Shown one piece after another: positions 50,173-60,375 of a DNA stretch of 64,000 nucleotides (its first letter is position 1; every line of letters starts with the position of its first letter). Below the pieces are notes generated by a model, which saw only the letters and a list, made by a program, of their open reading frames with translations, searched no databases and was not told the origin of the DNA. The DNA is taken from assembly GCF_900100345.1 (NCBI RefSeq), contig NZ_FMTT01000024.1:17974-81973 (forward strand), written 5' to 3'. Both the position numbers and the translations under genes were made by a program. This DNA comes from Paenibacillus tianmuensis. GTDB taxonomy: Bacteria; Bacillota; Bacilli; Paenibacillales; NBRC-103111.

Positions 50173-50781
50173 GTGACCGAGAATGCGAACGATCCTAGAA
50201 TTGTCCGGACGATGCACATGCTGCGGGAGGCGCTGCTTGAGCTGATGGAGGAACAAGGCTTCGAACGAATCACAGTGAAGGATATCACGTCAAAAGCGGG
50301 GCTGAACCGGGGCACCTTTTATTTGCACTATACCGATAAATTCGATCTTCTGGACCGAATCACCGAAGAGATGATGCAGGGGCTCCGAGAGATCGCCCAA
50401 ACGTTCGATCCGCTGGACTTGGTCTTGCACGAGTCCCAGGATACCCCCTTTCCGTTCTCTGTCCGGCTGTTTGAATATTTCGGCGAGCATGCCCGCTTTT
50501 TCAGCGTGATGCTGGGGCCGAAGGGGGACCCGGCCTTTTCCTCGAAGTTCAAAGAGTTCATGCAAGTTCATTTATTGGACAAGTTCAACGAATTTCACCA
50601 CAGCGAAGACCGCGTGCCGGTTCCGTGGGATTATTTGATGGCCTATTTAATCTCCGCGCATCTGGGCATCGTTCAACATTGGCTTGAACAAGGCCGCGAT
50701 CATACGCCGTGGGAAATGGCCCTGATGTTCACGCGCATGACCCAACTGAGCCCCATTCAATCTGCAGGCTTGAAAAAGTAA
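50173..50781 (+). CDS. TetR/AcrR family regulator
   Basis: 202 residues from a GTG at 50173 (AAAGGACTGAAGG upstream). HTH at residues 15-55 (FERITVKDITSKAGLNRGTFYLHYTDKFDLLDRI). The C-terminal domain FGEHARFFSVMLGPKGDPAF and YLISAHLGIVQHWLEQGRDHTPWEMA is the TetR_C_33/DhaS-like type. Likely controls the divergent P450. Confidence 0.9.
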   Translation: MTENANDPRIVRTMHMLREALLELMEEQGFERITVKDITSKAGLNRGTFYLHYTDKFDLLDRITEEMMQGLREIAQTFDPLDLVLHESQDTPFPFSVRLFEYFGEHARFFSVMLGPKGDPAFSSKFKEFMQVHLLDKFNEFHHSEDRVPVPWDYLMAYLISAHLGIVQHWLEQGRDHTPWEMALMFTRMTQLSPIQSAGLKK

Positions 50782-50828
50782 TCCGCAAGCCCCGCAAGAG
50801 AACTTCGTCGCGATGAACATCACGAAAA

Positions 50829-50850
50829 AGACAGCCCTCGCAGGCTGTCT
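50829..50850 (-). terminator. fumC terminator
   Basis: AGACAGCC-CTCGCA-GGCTGTCT; minus strand continues with TTTTTCG. Convergent with the TetR gene. Confidence 0.85.
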
Positions 50851-50859
50851 CTTCGCCGT

Positions 50860-52248
50860 CTATTCTTTCGGATGAATCATTTCTTCCGGACACACGGTCG
50901 ATACGAATTGCTCCTCCGTCAGGTAGCCGCTCCGGATCGCCGCTTCCTTGAGTGTCCACCCTTCCTTGTGCGCCGATTTGGCGATTGCTGCCGCTTTCTC
51001 GTAGCCGATATGCGGGTTCAGCGCCGTAACCAGCATCAGCGATTCGTCCAAGTACCGCTGAATAACCTCAAGGTTCGGCTCGATGCCGACAGCGCAATGC
51101 TCATTGAACGAATCCATCGCGTCCGCAAGCAGACGAACGGACTGCAAATAGTTGTGAATAATGACCGGCTTGAACACGTTCAATTCAAAATTCCCTTGGC
51201 TGGCGGCAAAGCCGATCACCGCATCGTTGCCCATCACCTGGCAGGCGACCATCGTCATCGCTTCGCTCTGGGTCGGGTTCACCTTACCCGGCATAATCGA
51301 GCTGCCCGGCTCGTTCTCCGGAATGCGCAGCTCGCCGATGCCGCAGCGCGGTCCGCTTGCCAGCCACCGGACATCGTTGGCGATCTTCATCAGATCGGCG
51401 GCAAGCGCTTTGATCGCGCCATGGCTGTATACGATTTGATCGTGGCTGGTCAGCCCATGAAATTTGTTCTCGGCCGAGACGAAGGTTTCTCCCGTGTAAC
51501 GGGAAATTTCCCCGGCCACCGCCTCGCCGAATTTCGGATGGGCGTTCAATCCCGTTCCGACGGCCGTGCCGCCGATCGCCAGCTCCCGCATCGGCTCCAG
51601 ACTTTCGCGGATCATCCGCCCTGTCTTCTCCAGCATGGCCCACCAGCCGCTGATTTCCTGCCCGAGCGTCAGCGGCGTCGCATCCTGCAGATGCGTACGT
51701 CCGATTTTGACGATATCCTCAAATTCCTTGGCTTTATTTCCTAGCGTTTCCTTGAGTCGGTTCAACGCGGGAAGCAGCCGCTCCTGCACCGCCAACACAC
51801 CGGCGATATGCATCGCGGTCGGGAACGTATCGTTCGAGCTTTGCGAGCGGTTCACGTCGTCGTTCGGGTGAATCCGCAGCCCGTTTCCTTTCGCTTCGAG
51901 CAGCTGTGACGCCCTTCTGGCGATGACTTCGTTCGCGTTCATGTTCGACTGCGTCCCGCTGCCGGTCTGCCATACGACAAGCGGAAAATGGTCGTCCCAT
52001 TGTCCGCCGCTGACTTCATCGGCCGCTTGAGCGATCGCCTCCGCCTTTTCCGGCTCCAGCTTACCCAGCTTCAGGTTGGCTGCCGCCGCCCCCTTCTTCA
52101 GCAGCGCGAACGCCCGGACGATTTCCAGCGGCATCCGCTCTGTGCCGATCTTGAAATTCTCCTTGCTCCGCTGGGTTTGAGCGCCCCATAATTTGTCCGC
52201 AGGCACTTGAATTTCGCCCATGGTGTCTTTTTCGGTTCGGAATTCCAT
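50860..52248 (-). CDS. fumC: fumarate hydratase class II
   Basis: 462 residues from the ATG at 52248, supported by AGGAGGGTG. Motifs: [45 protein letters not shown] (catalytic His) and the superfamily signature [13 protein letters not shown] (catalytic Ser loop). It interconverts fumarate and malate in the TCA cycle. Single gene. Confidence 0.97.
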   Translation of the reverse strand: MEFRTEKDTMGEIQVPADKLWGAQTQRSKENFKIGTERMPLEIVRAFALLKKGAAAANLKLGKLEPEKAEAIAQAADEVSGGQWDDHFPLVVWQTGSGTQSNMNANEVIARRASQLLEAKGNGLRIHPNDDVNRSQSSNDTFPTAMHIAGVLAVQERLLPALNRLKETLGNKAKEFEDIVKIGRTHLQDATPLTLGQEISGWWAMLEKTGRMIRESLEPMRELAIGGTAVGTGLNAHPKFGEAVAGEISRYTGETFVSAENKFHGLTSHDQIVYSHGAIKALAADLMKIANDVRWLASGPRCGIGELRIPENEPGSSIMPGKVNPTQSEAMTMVACQVMGNDAVIGFAASQGNFELNVFKPVIIHNYLQSVRLLADAMDSFNEHCAVGIEPNLEVIQRYLDESLMLVTALNPHIGYEKAAAIAKSAHKEGWTLKEAAIRSGYLTEEQFVSTVCPEEMIHPKE

Positions 52249-52257
52249 CGTTAGCAC

Positions 52258-52493
52258 CCTCCTTGACCTAAGTACATCTTAAGATTACCCATCTTGGACT
52301 TAGCATACATAAAAGTATACTATATTTCCAAATAAAGGGCGAATTCATCTCATGAATCCACTTTATAGCCCTTAGTTCGAACCGCTCGCCCCGTGGAGAA
52401 AAAATTCCTTATTTGGTATATTACACCTCTTCCATGCACACACTAGCGTTACGATTTTCTTTTTAACGATTCGAATCGGAAGAGGTCTTTCTC
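52258..52493. other. divergent regulatory region between fumC and the glutamate synthase-like gene
   Basis: About 236 bases, AT-rich, no ORF. A CGATTCGAATCG palindrome lies near 52469-52480, just before the AGAGG site of the rightward gene. Confidence 0.4.
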
Positions 52494-53924
52494 ATGTCAG
52501 CGAAATGGGCTTGGTTTATGTTCGGCTCGTTTGTCGGGTCGCTTGCGGCCGTCGCTCTTGCCGGCCTGCTCGCTTTATTGTGCTCAAGAGGTATCATCAA
52601 GTGGATTGTCGGTCGCTTTACGAAACGAATAATGTCCAATCCCTACGAGTCCAACATCTGGGAAATGGTAACGGCAATGACTCGAATCAGCCCCATTACC
52701 GTCGTGGAGAACAGCCTTCGCGCCGCTTCCGGCGCTGTGATCGAACGTCCGTTCGGAAGCCCGCGCAAATTTCTTCATTTTGAGGGACTCGTGTTCTCTC
52801 CCGCGCAATTGTCTACGCTTCCCACGGAACAGGACGTCGATATCGACATGACAACCGTCATTGGGCCCAAAGCGCAAAAGCCGCTGGTGCTTCGCATTCC
52901 CATACTCGCTGCCGGGATGGGCTATGGCGTAGGCTTAAGCGAAAAGGTCAAAATCGCCATCGCCAAAGGAACGGCCAAAGCCGGGACAAGCACAAATACC
53001 GGTGAAGGAGGATTTTTACCGGAGGAACGGCAGAATGCCAAACACTTGATTATTCAATACAATTCGGGTCATTGGTCTAAATCGCCCGAAATACTAAAGC
53101 AAGCCGACGCGATTGAAATCCGCTTCGGTCAAGGAGCGCTGGCGGGAACGGCAAGTGTTCTGCAAGCCGCCGATCTGGAAGGAAGAGCCAGTGAGATCAT
53201 GCAGGTGCAGAACGAGGACATCACCGTCATTCCGAGCCGCCATAAAGATATTTCGAGCCCGCAGGGTCTCAAGCAAGTGGTTGAGCGGCTCCGACAGCTG
53301 ACCGGAGGTGTACCGATTGGCGTAAAAATATGCGCCAGCGCCGTTCTGGAGCATGATCTGGAAATCGCCATTCAAGCCGGCGTCGACTTTATCAGTCTCG
53401 ACGGGGGGCAAGCGGGGACGAAAGGCGGCGCGCCGATTCTGGAGGACGACTTCGGGCTGCCGACGATTTACGCCTTGTCGCGCGCGGTCCGCTATCTTCG
53501 CCAACGAGGCGTCAAGGACTCGATCAGCCTTCTGACCGGAGGCGCGTATTCGCAGCCTGGCGAATGCCTTAAAGCCATTGCTTTAGGAGCTAGTGGAGTT
53601 TATATGGGCACCTCTTTGCTATGGGCCATGACGCACGATCAAGTAATGAAAACCGTCCCTTGGGAGCCTCCGACACAGCTTACTTACTACACCGGAATGA
53701 TGCAGGAAAAGTTTAACGAAGAAGAGGCAGCTATTTATTTGGAAAACTTTTTAAACTCTTGCACGGATGAGATGAAGCTGGCGATCAGCGCGCTCGGCAA
53801 ACGCGCTTTGCGGGAAGTCAACTCCGACGATATGGTGGCCCTCGATGCATGGACCAGTCATGTGACCAAGGTAAAATTGGCCTATGATCCGTGGGAGAAG
53901 CCGGTAACGAATCCGCATAGATGA
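52494..53924 (+). CDS. FMN-binding glutamate synthase family protein, membrane-anchored
   Basis: 476 residues. An N-terminal hydrophobic segment (MFGSFVGSLAAVALAGLLAL) is followed by the GltB-type central FMN domain: AAGMGYGVGLSEKVKIAIA, GTSTNTGEGGFLPEE, IEIRFGQGA, VPIGVKICAS, FISLDGGQAGTKGGAPI and GASGVYMGTSLLWA. It lacks the glutaminase domain and the Fe-S cysteine pattern of full glutamate synthase. Stand-alone members exist widely with unproven reaction. It is followed 28 bases later by a DUF2071 gene. Confidence 0.88.
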   Translation: MSAKWAWFMFGSFVGSLAAVALAGLLALLCSRGIIKWIVGRFTKRIMSNPYESNIWEMVTAMTRISPITVVENSLRAASGAVIERPFGSPRKFLHFEGLVFSPAQLSTLPTEQDVDIDMTTVIGPKAQKPLVLRIPILAAGMGYGVGLSEKVKIAIAKGTAKAGTSTNTGEGGFLPEERQNAKHLIIQYNSGHWSKSPEILKQADAIEIRFGQGALAGTASVLQAADLEGRASEIMQVQNEDITVIPSRHKDISSPQGLKQVVERLRQLTGGVPIGVKICASAVLEHDLEIAIQAGVDFISLDGGQAGTKGGAPILEDDFGLPTIYALSRAVRYLRQRGVKDSISLLTGGAYSQPGECLKAIALGASGVYMGTSLLWAMTHDQVMKTVPWEPPTQLTYYTGMMQEKFNEEEAAIYLENFLNSCTDEMKLAISALGKRALREVNSDDMVALDAWTSHVTKVKLAYDPWEKPVTNPHR

Positions 53925-53952
53925 CGACGAGCTGCAAAAGGGAGGGGTCGAG

Positions 53953-54672
53953 TTGAATACGCAGATGCCCGCTTTCCGATGGACGATGAAGCAGACTTGG
54001 GAGCATTTCCTATTCGCCCACTGGCCCGTTCCCGTCGAAGCGATTCGTTCCTTCGTGCCTGAGGCGCTGGATATCGACACTTGGGATGGACAGGCGTGGA
54101 TCGGCATCCTTCCCTTCCGCATTGGCGGAATACGGTTGAAATATATGCCTACCCTGCCCTGGATGCGCTCGTTTCCGGAGATTAACGTCCGTACGTATGT
54201 CCGGTCGGGCGGGGAATCCGCCATCTTTTTTTTGTCCATGGACGCATCCCACCCTCTGCTCGTTCCTATTGCGAAGCAGTGGTACCGGCTTCCGTACCAT
54301 CAAGCGAAGATGCGCTTCCGCGCGGAGGGCCGGACCATTGCGTTTGATAGCCGCCGACGTTCCGCCTCCCTGCCGGAAGAAGCCTTTCGCGCCACATACC
54401 GCCCCGTCTCCGCCCCGTTCGCCGCCCGGCGAGGAACGATTGAGCACTGGCTTATGGAGCGTTATATCTACTATTGCCGATGCGGCCGCAGTGGCGGACT
54501 ATACCGGGGAGAGGTCGTTCACGCGCCATGGGAGCTGCAAACGGCCGAAGTGGATTTCAGTTGCCGTGCATTGACACGCGAATTCGGATTGGAGCTGGGG
54601 ACTCCTGCCCTGCTCCACTACTCCCGGGGAACCCGCGCCCTTATCGGTCCGTGCCGCAAGGCGCCGGAATAA
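53953..54672 (+). CDS. DUF2071 / YqjF family protein
   Basis: 239 residues from a TTG at 53953, supported by GGGAGGGG. The start FRWTMKQTWEHFLFAHWPVP and the blocks VPEALDIDTWDGQAWIGILPF and FPEINVRTYVRSGGESAIFFLSMDA are the DUF2071 signature, a fold related to acetoacetate decarboxylase. Reaction unknown. Probably co-transcribed with the preceding gene. Confidence 0.88.
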   Translation: MNTQMPAFRWTMKQTWEHFLFAHWPVPVEAIRSFVPEALDIDTWDGQAWIGILPFRIGGIRLKYMPTLPWMRSFPEINVRTYVRSGGESAIFFLSMDASHPLLVPIAKQWYRLPYHQAKMRFRAEGRTIAFDSRRRSASLPEEAFRATYRPVSAPFAARRGTIEHWLMERYIYYCRCGRSGGLYRGEVVHAPWELQTAEVDFSCRALTREFGLELGTPALLHYSRGTRALIGPCRKAPE

Positions 54673-54723
54673 ACGGCTTAGCTGCCGTCATGTTATAGCG
54701 AATATATAAGCCGTGACCTGCCG

Positions 54724-55824
54724 TCACGGCTTCTTCTTTTTGCGGAACGTATCGACGGCGATCAGCACCAGCGGAAAGATCAGCCCAGCCGTCGGAACAT
54801 ATACCCCTCCCGTTCGTTCGTCCCATTGTATTTGATAGGCGGAATTAGGAAAACCGACCAGAGAAAGGACCGTCAAGATCAGCCCCAGAGGCAGTACAAG
54901 AATACGCTCGGAGTGCAATTTAAACAACTGCGCAGTCCCCTTCAGCATAGCGTAAAAATAGATCGCCGTTTTATAGTAAAGCCCGATGATCCAAAATGTA
55001 GCTACGATAACTTCGACTCGCGTAATAAAATTGGCAATATTAATTCGTTTGGCAAGCGCGTAGCTGGGATAAAATTGCCGCGCTGTCGTCTCGGCCCCCA
55101 GCACGCCGACGGATACCGCAGTAATAATCAGCAGCAGCAAGCCTCCGATCAGGTTACCAACAAGCAGCGCCTTCGAAGCTTTAATCCCTCCCTGGACGGC
55201 AGAGGGGTAAATCATTAAAAAAAAGACAAGCGTAATCGAGGTATAATTGACTTGCAACAGGACGGCCTTAATGAACGGCTTGATTCCGAAATCGATGACG
55301 GGCAGGAAATGCTCGACTTGTATTTTGGGGGATACGGAGAGGATAAGAACGAAAAAAAGCACGATAACGACCGGAAACAACACCTCCACAGCACGGGCAA
55401 ACGTAGTCAACCCAAGCAGAAAACCTATGACGATGATCCCGATAAACATAATATTAATCGTATATTCCGGCGTCTCGGTCATGATTTGCGTCGTGATAAA
55501 ATTGCCTATGTAATAAACCAGTGTTGTCGATCCGGCGAGAAAAGAGGTTAAAATCCAATAGAGCGAAAAGGCTGTGCCCAGCCATTTTCCAAGCAGCCGG
55601 TTGCTGATTTCGACAAATGTCATTTCAGGGTAGCGGCGAGCCAAGTTCAAGAACAACAGGATGACCGGCACTCCCAGCGCCATACCGACTACGATGGGGA
55701 GCCAAGCCCCTTGTTTGGCATAGGTTGCTGCACCGGACGGGATGAACAAAATGGAGCTGCCGATCGAAAAAAGAATGACGAGCAACAGAAGTTGCCGGAC
55801 GGTTATTTTTTTGGTGTTGTCCAT
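54724..55824 (-). CDS. spore germination permease GerAB family (paralog 2)
   Basis: 366 residues from the ATG at 55824 (AAGGAGGG upstream); the longer open frame is not supported. Ten hydrophobic helices. The start ITVRQLLLLVILFSIGSSIL and the following FIPSGAATYAKQGAWLPIVV are typical of GerB proteins of the amino acid permease superfamily in the spore inner membrane. It lies 20 bases after the other gerAB-type gene, as last gene of the operon. Confidence 0.93.
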   Translation of the reverse strand: MDNTKKITVRQLLLLVILFSIGSSILFIPSGAATYAKQGAWLPIVVGMALGVPVILLFLNLARRYPEMTFVEISNRLLGKWLGTAFSLYWILTSFLAGSTTLVYYIGNFITTQIMTETPEYTINIMFIGIIVIGFLLGLTTFARAVEVLFPVVIVLFFVLILSVSPKIQVEHFLPVIDFGIKPFIKAVLLQVNYTSITLVFFLMIYPSAVQGGIKASKALLVGNLIGGLLLLIITAVSVGVLGAETTARQFYPSYALAKRINIANFITRVEVIVATFWIIGLYYKTAIYFYAMLKGTAQLFKLHSERILVLPLGLILTVLSLVGFPNSAYQIQWDERTGGVYVPTAGLIFPLVLIAVDTFRKKKKP

Positions 55825-55844
55825 CAGACTCCCTCCTTGTGGAA

Positions 55845-56942
55845 TCAACGTTTTCGCAATCTTTTTTTGACGGCGTCTGTCCCAAGCAGCAGCAAGGGGA
55901 TGATCACTCCTGAGGTTCCAACATACAAAGGCCATATCTTCGCATCCCATTCGTGCCGGTAAGCGGCGCTTGGATATAAAATGCGGGAGAGCGCAACGGA
56001 AATAACTCCCAATGGCAGCACCAGAGCGCGATAATTTTGCATGTTAAACAATTGCGCCAACCCTTTCATCCCCGCGTAAAAATAAACGACCAGCTTGAAA
56101 TAGAGCGCGATAAGCCAAAATGTCGCCATAAGCACTTCGATCCGCGTAAAAAAATCGGCGATATTGATTTTCTTAGCCAGCGTATAGCTGGAATATGCTT
56201 GACGAGCCGTTCCTTCCGCCCCAAGTACGGCTATGCATACCGTGGTGATGATCAGCAAAAACAGTCCTGCGATAAAGATCCCGAGCAGGAAAGCTTTCGA
56301 GGCTTTTTTACCTTCCTTCACGCAAGAAGGATAGATCATTAAGAGAAAGACCGTGGGAAAGGCAGAAAATGCAAAATACGATATGTTGGCCTTGGCGAGC
56401 GCTTTGAATCCCGCTTCGAACACAGGCTGTAAATGTTCCGGATTGATATTGGGCGCCACAGTTAAGATCATGATGATAAACAACGCCGTGATTAGCGGAA
56501 ACATCGCTTCCGCGGCACGGGCTATCGTCCTCAATCCCAGCCGCAAACCGATGACGGCCGGCAGCACGTAAAGAATATTGGCCGCAAATACAGGGGTATC
56601 GGGCATGATCTGCCTGCTTACGAACGTTCCTGCGAAGTCGACTAACGATACGGCTCCGATCACAAACGCATTGATAATCAAAAAGACCGCCACTGCCGCG
56701 CCGAACCACTTGCCGAGCAGCTTTTGGCTCAATTCCACCAGGCTTAGACCCGGATAACGATCCGCAACGGCGATATACAGATACACAAGGAGAAGGTTTA
56801 ATCCGATACCGGTGACGATGGAGATCCATGCGTCTTGTTTGGCGTAGGTAGCGGTGACTGAAGGTACGAACAAGATGGAGCTTCCAATCGTAAAAAAAAT
56901 GACAAGCACCAAAAATTGTCTTGCGCTAATTCGATCATCCAT
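55845..56942 (-). CDS. spore germination permease GerAB family (paralog 1)
   Basis: 365 residues, ten helices, starting ISARQFLVLVIFFTIGSSIL. Clearly paralogous to the next gene, with the same motif order, pointing to tandem duplication followed by divergence. GerB subunits bind the germinant. Gap to the preceding 80-residue gene 13 bases. Confidence 0.93.
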   Translation of the reverse strand: MDDRISARQFLVLVIFFTIGSSILFVPSVTATYAKQDAWISIVTGIGLNLLLVYLYIAVADRYPGLSLVELSQKLLGKWFGAAVAVFLIINAFVIGAVSLVDFAGTFVSRQIMPDTPVFAANILYVLPAVIGLRLGLRTIARAAEAMFPLITALFIIMILTVAPNINPEHLQPVFEAGFKALAKANISYFAFSAFPTVFLLMIYPSCVKEGKKASKAFLLGIFIAGLFLLIITTVCIAVLGAEGTARQAYSSYTLAKKINIADFFTRIEVLMATFWLIALYFKLVVYFYAGMKGLAQLFNMQNYRALVLPLGVISVALSRILYPSAAYRHEWDAKIWPLYVGTSGVIIPLLLLGTDAVKKRLRKR

Positions 56943-56955
56943 ACCTGGTCACCTG

Positions 56956-57198
56956 CTAATCCGATGATTCCAACAATCCGAAGATAAAATCGCTGAGCGG
57001 CTTGTACAGGTACGCGATCCATTCCAATGGATTAGGTACTTCTGCCCGCATACTTTTAGCGATAGCCAACCCGAGGCCTAAAGTCAACAGGACGGAAAAT
57101 ACCCAAAAGTCCTTCTTTCTTTTGTTCTTCAGAAGATCGGGCACTTCCATCCAAACGATCACCGCTCCGAAAGCAAGAATGCCTGCAGCCGCCAGCAT
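56956..57198 (-). CDS. small membrane protein of the germination operon
   Basis: 80 residues with two hydrophobic segments (LAAAGILAFGAVIVWMEV and FWVFSVLLTLGLGLAIA) and a polar C-terminus. It sits between gerC and gerB with gaps of 2 and 13 bases and an AAGGAG site, so it is co-translated with the receptor. Similar size and topology to GerD-like accessory (often called gerX-D) peptides in clostridial and Paenibacillus receptor operons, but assignment is by position. Confidence 0.7.
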   Translation of the reverse strand: MLAAAGILAFGAVIVWMEVPDLLKNKRKKDFWVFSVLLTLGLGLAIAKSMRAEVPNPLEWIAYLYKPLSDFIFGLLESSD

Positions 57199-57200
57199 GA

Positions 57201-58418
57201 CTATTGCTCCTTCTTCTTTTTCTTCTGGATATCGTTAATAAACGAATTGGATTGCGTTCCGGTCCGTCTGACCTTCGCCTGGACGGAAATGGCAACGGGC
57301 ATCGATACAAACTCTTTGTTCCAATTCTTGCTCAGCTTTTTCCAAGCTTTCGGATTGGCGCGATGAATCGCGTTGCCAAAGCCAAAAATGTCCGAGCCGT
57401 ACGTTTTCTGCGCTTTGCGGACTACCTGCCGCAAGGATGCTTGCAGCTTCTCCGCTAACTTTTTTTCAAGCTCGTATAACGACTCCGGTTTATCCAATTC
57501 GATGACGCAATGCACTTCCGAAACGTCGGCCTCTATGAAAAGATCCACCCTGCCCTGCGGCTTTCCTTTCACGACATTGGTCTTGAGTTTGCTTTGGACC
57601 CGATTCACGCGCAAGTCCAAGCTGTCTTTCTTCGGACAGGCTATCCTTTCCACCGCGCCTCTGATTTTCCCGGTAATATAGTTGTAGTCTCTGCTCTCGG
57701 ATTCGCTCAACCAACCGATGAGCTTATCGTCCATGAATACGCCGATCGAAGTCATCTTGAAATGCGCATAGTCGGCGCTTTTTTGAACGTTCTTGATTTG
57801 TTCCGCCTGCTTTTTATTCCCTATGATTTCAACACCCGACAGCACCGCCATTTTCCCCGTACTGGTCAAGTCGGCCAGCAGTTCGTCCAAAAACACATTT
57901 GCCGTTTCCCCGGTTAACTTGCGGTTCCACTCCAGGGATTTAAACAGCTTGGTCGCCTGCGCTTTTTCAAGTCTCGTGACAACGCTCAAGATGTCTTCCG
58001 CGCGCTGACCTTTGGCAAGCAGGATGTAAAAATCGTCGCGGAGCTCATTGTCTCTCGAAAAAAAGTCGAAAATGTCTTGAATCCCTTCGCGGGCCACCTG
58101 TTCGCTAATCACTAACACCCGCAGATGTGATAGGTAAAAGTATCTTGGGGAGGTTTTGAGCATCTTGCGTATGGCTTCGACCATGGTGGGAGCCGTCGAT
58201 TTCATGATGGACGTCGGGACTCCTCCCCCTGCGCTCTGCTTCGACGATACCGATTCGGGAATGACGACTTGTGCGGACAGCAAATATTCGCCATCTTGTT
58301 TATCGATGCCCATGCCGACGACAATGGAAATATCGTTCAGCTCCCGCCGGCTCCAGCAGCCGGTAAGCGTCGACACCATAATCAGACAGCATAGGATCCA
58401 TAAAGCGATTCGCCGCAA
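57201..58418 (-). CDS. germinant receptor lipoprotein GerAC
   Basis: 405 residues from a TTG at 58418, preceded by GGGGGAGG at ideal spacing; an upstream open frame is not supported. Signal peptide with lipobox MVSTLTGCWSRRELND, the hallmark start of GerC proteins. The three-domain extracellular part includes IGVFMDDKLIGWLSESESRDYNYITGKIRGAVER. Starts 14 bases after gerAA. The lipoprotein anchors the receptor outside the inner spore membrane. Confidence 0.93.
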   Translation of the reverse strand: MRRIALWILCCLIMVSTLTGCWSRRELNDISIVVGMGIDKQDGEYLLSAQVVIPESVSSKQSAGGGVPTSIMKSTAPTMVEAIRKMLKTSPRYFYLSHLRVLVISEQVAREGIQDIFDFFSRDNELRDDFYILLAKGQRAEDILSVVTRLEKAQATKLFKSLEWNRKLTGETANVFLDELLADLTSTGKMAVLSGVEIIGNKKQAEQIKNVQKSADYAHFKMTSIGVFMDDKLIGWLSESESRDYNYITGKIRGAVERIACPKKDSLDLRVNRVQSKLKTNVVKGKPQGRVDLFIEADVSEVHCVIELDKPESLYELEKKLAEKLQASLRQVVRKAQKTYGSDIFGFGNAIHRANPKAWKKLSKNWNKEFVSMPVAISVQAKVRRTGTQSNSFINDIQKKKKKEQ

Positions 58419-58432
58419 GACGGTCCTCCCCC

Positions 58433-60085
58433 TTACTTTTGAGTCTGCTCTCCCTGGTTGTGCTGCATTGCATGCTTCGGATCGGATTCTTTCGAAACGC
58501 GCTGCTGGTTCAGGGGATGGTAAGAATCGGGACGTGTATACATCTGCCACCACGGAACCCGCACGATGGCATCCTTTTGATCGGATAGCCTGAACGGCGC
58601 CATCGGCGACAAATACGGGATGCCGAAGGAGCTTAAATGACTCATGTGCAGTACCAGCACAACGAGCCCAACAATGATGCCGAAAATCCCGAAGGATGCA
58701 CCGAGCCCCATAAACACAAATCGAAGAACCCTCACCGAAATTCCTAGCTCGAAACTAGGAAATATAAACCCGGCAATCGCCGTAATCGATACGACAATGA
58801 CCATCGCCGGAGAAACCAGTCCCGCATCAACCGCCGCTGTTCCCAGCACCAAAGCGCCGACAATCGATATCGCGGTACCGACGGCTCTGGGCATGCGAAT
58901 GCCTGCTTCACGCAAAAGCTCGAACGTCACCTCCATCATCAACGCCTCGATCAAAGCGGGAAAAGGAATCCCTTCCCGTTGTCCGGCAAGGCTGATCAGC
59001 AGGGTAGTCGGAATCATCTCTTGATGAAAGGTCGTGATCGCAATATAGAGCGAGGGCGCAAGCAAGGATATGACAAGTGCCAAATATCGCAACATGCGGA
59101 TCAACCCATAGTCCGACCGATGATAGTAGTCTTCTGCCGCCTGCAGAAACTGTGTAAACACCGCCGGCACGGTCAGAACAAAGGGCGTTCCGTCAATCAG
59201 GATGGCGACACGTCCCTCAAGCAAGGCTCCGGCGATCACATCCGGACGCTCGGAATTGTTAACGGTCGGAAAAACGGAATATTTGCTGTCCTGAATAAAT
59301 TCCTCAATATAGTTGCTTTCCAGGATGCCGTCAATATCGATTTGTGCGAGACGGTCCCGCACGCGCCGGAGAATATCTTCAGTGACAATGCCATGAATGT
59401 ACATGATGCAGACTTCCGTTTGCGTCACGCGCCCAATTTGCTTTGACTCCACCCTCACGTTCGAGTTTTTAATTTTTCGGCGGATCATGGCGATGTTCGT
59501 ATGAACGGATTCGGTAAATCCTTCCTGCGGTCCGCGAACGACGGTTTGTGACGTAGGTTCGCTAACGCTTCGATATTCCCCTCCGCTTGTGTTCACCGAC
59601 AACGCTTCCCGGCATCCGTCGATCAGAAGCACCGTTTGTCCTGTAAGCAAGGAAGAATATAAGGTCTGGAGTTGGTTTCCGACACGGATATCCCCAACGG
59701 TGACAGGAATATGCCGCAATACCCAATCCATAGTTGTCGTCGCCTGAATAGAATCGACCAACTCGTTTTTCTCGGCCTCGGCAAGAAACGAGTCTATGAA
59801 TCGGAATACGAATTGAGAATCCACAAGACCTCTGATGTAGACAAATGCGCATTGAACCGCAGCACTCGGTCCGGCATCAATCATCCTGACAATAAGATCG
59901 GAGCTGTTTCCAAACTGGCATCGGATGGCTTCCAAATTATTCTGCAGCGCGCTATCCAACGGTTTCCCGCCGTCCGAAGGGCTATTGCCTTTGCCCGATG
60001 CGTTGTTGCCGCCTTCCTGCTGGTTGTTTTGCTGTGGGGCCGGCGAGCGGTTCATGCTTTTATTTCTGCGAAAAAAAAGCTGCAT
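58433..60085 (-). CDS. germinant receptor subunit GerAA
   Basis: 550 residues. A hydrophilic N-terminal region with an Asn/Gln/Gly-rich linker (residues 15-45), two soluble subdomains (to about 300) including LLTGQTVLLIDGCREALSVN and ALLEGRVAILIDGTPFVLTVPAVF, then four to five membrane helices and the conserved PTTLLISLAGQREGIPFPALIEALMMEVTFELLREAGIRMPR. First gene of the operon A-C-small-B-B, behind a sigma-G-like promoter. Confidence 0.95.
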   Translation of the reverse strand: MQLFFRRNKSMNRSPAPQQNNQQEGGNNASGKGNSPSDGGKPLDSALQNNLEAIRCQFGNSSDLIVRMIDAGPSAAVQCAFVYIRGLVDSQFVFRFIDSFLAEAEKNELVDSIQATTTMDWVLRHIPVTVGDIRVGNQLQTLYSSLLTGQTVLLIDGCREALSVNTSGGEYRSVSEPTSQTVVRGPQEGFTESVHTNIAMIRRKIKNSNVRVESKQIGRVTQTEVCIMYIHGIVTEDILRRVRDRLAQIDIDGILESNYIEEFIQDSKYSVFPTVNNSERPDVIAGALLEGRVAILIDGTPFVLTVPAVFTQFLQAAEDYYHRSDYGLIRMLRYLALVISLLAPSLYIAITTFHQEMIPTTLLISLAGQREGIPFPALIEALMMEVTFELLREAGIRMPRAVGTAISIVGALVLGTAAVDAGLVSPAMVIVVSITAIAGFIFPSFELGISVRVLRFVFMGLGASFGIFGIIVGLVVLVLHMSHLSSFGIPYLSPMAPFRLSDQKDAIVRVPWWQMYTRPDSYHPLNQQRVSKESDPKHAMQHNQGEQTQK

Positions 60086-60118
60086 GGTTCCTTGACCTCA
60101 ATCTTAAGTTAATGCGAG

Positions 60119-60149
60119 TAGTATTCGTCGCTTGTAGTTACTTTATTCC
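60119..60149 (-). promoter_or_regulatory. sigma-G-like promoter of the germination operon
   Basis: On the minus strand GGAATA (-35-like, 5 of 6 to TGAATA) is followed by 18 bases and AATACTA (6 of 7 to CATACTA), 34 bases before the gerAA start. Forespore-specific expression is the norm for such operons. Confidence 0.5.
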
Positions 60150-60292
60150 ATATCATGAATAGCATTGAACATGGAGCCAAAATATGGTTGTTCTATCTTG
60201 ACCCCGTCGTCTCTCATGGGGCAGTCAGGTCATGAATATAATGGAACGAACGGTGGGGACTTTGAACAAGGGGTAGGAAATGTTTAAAACGC

Positions 60293-60322
60293 TTGCAATG
60301 CCAAGCCCCGTTGTGCTATAGT
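60293..60322 (+). promoter_or_regulatory. promoter of the HelD gene
   Basis: TTGCAA (-35) and TATAGT (-10) with 18-base spacing, 54 bases before the ATG at 60376. Confidence 0.55.
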
Positions 60323-60375
60323 ATTACTCTTGTCCATTTTTGGGAATTCATAATACGAACGGAGGTACGGACCCC

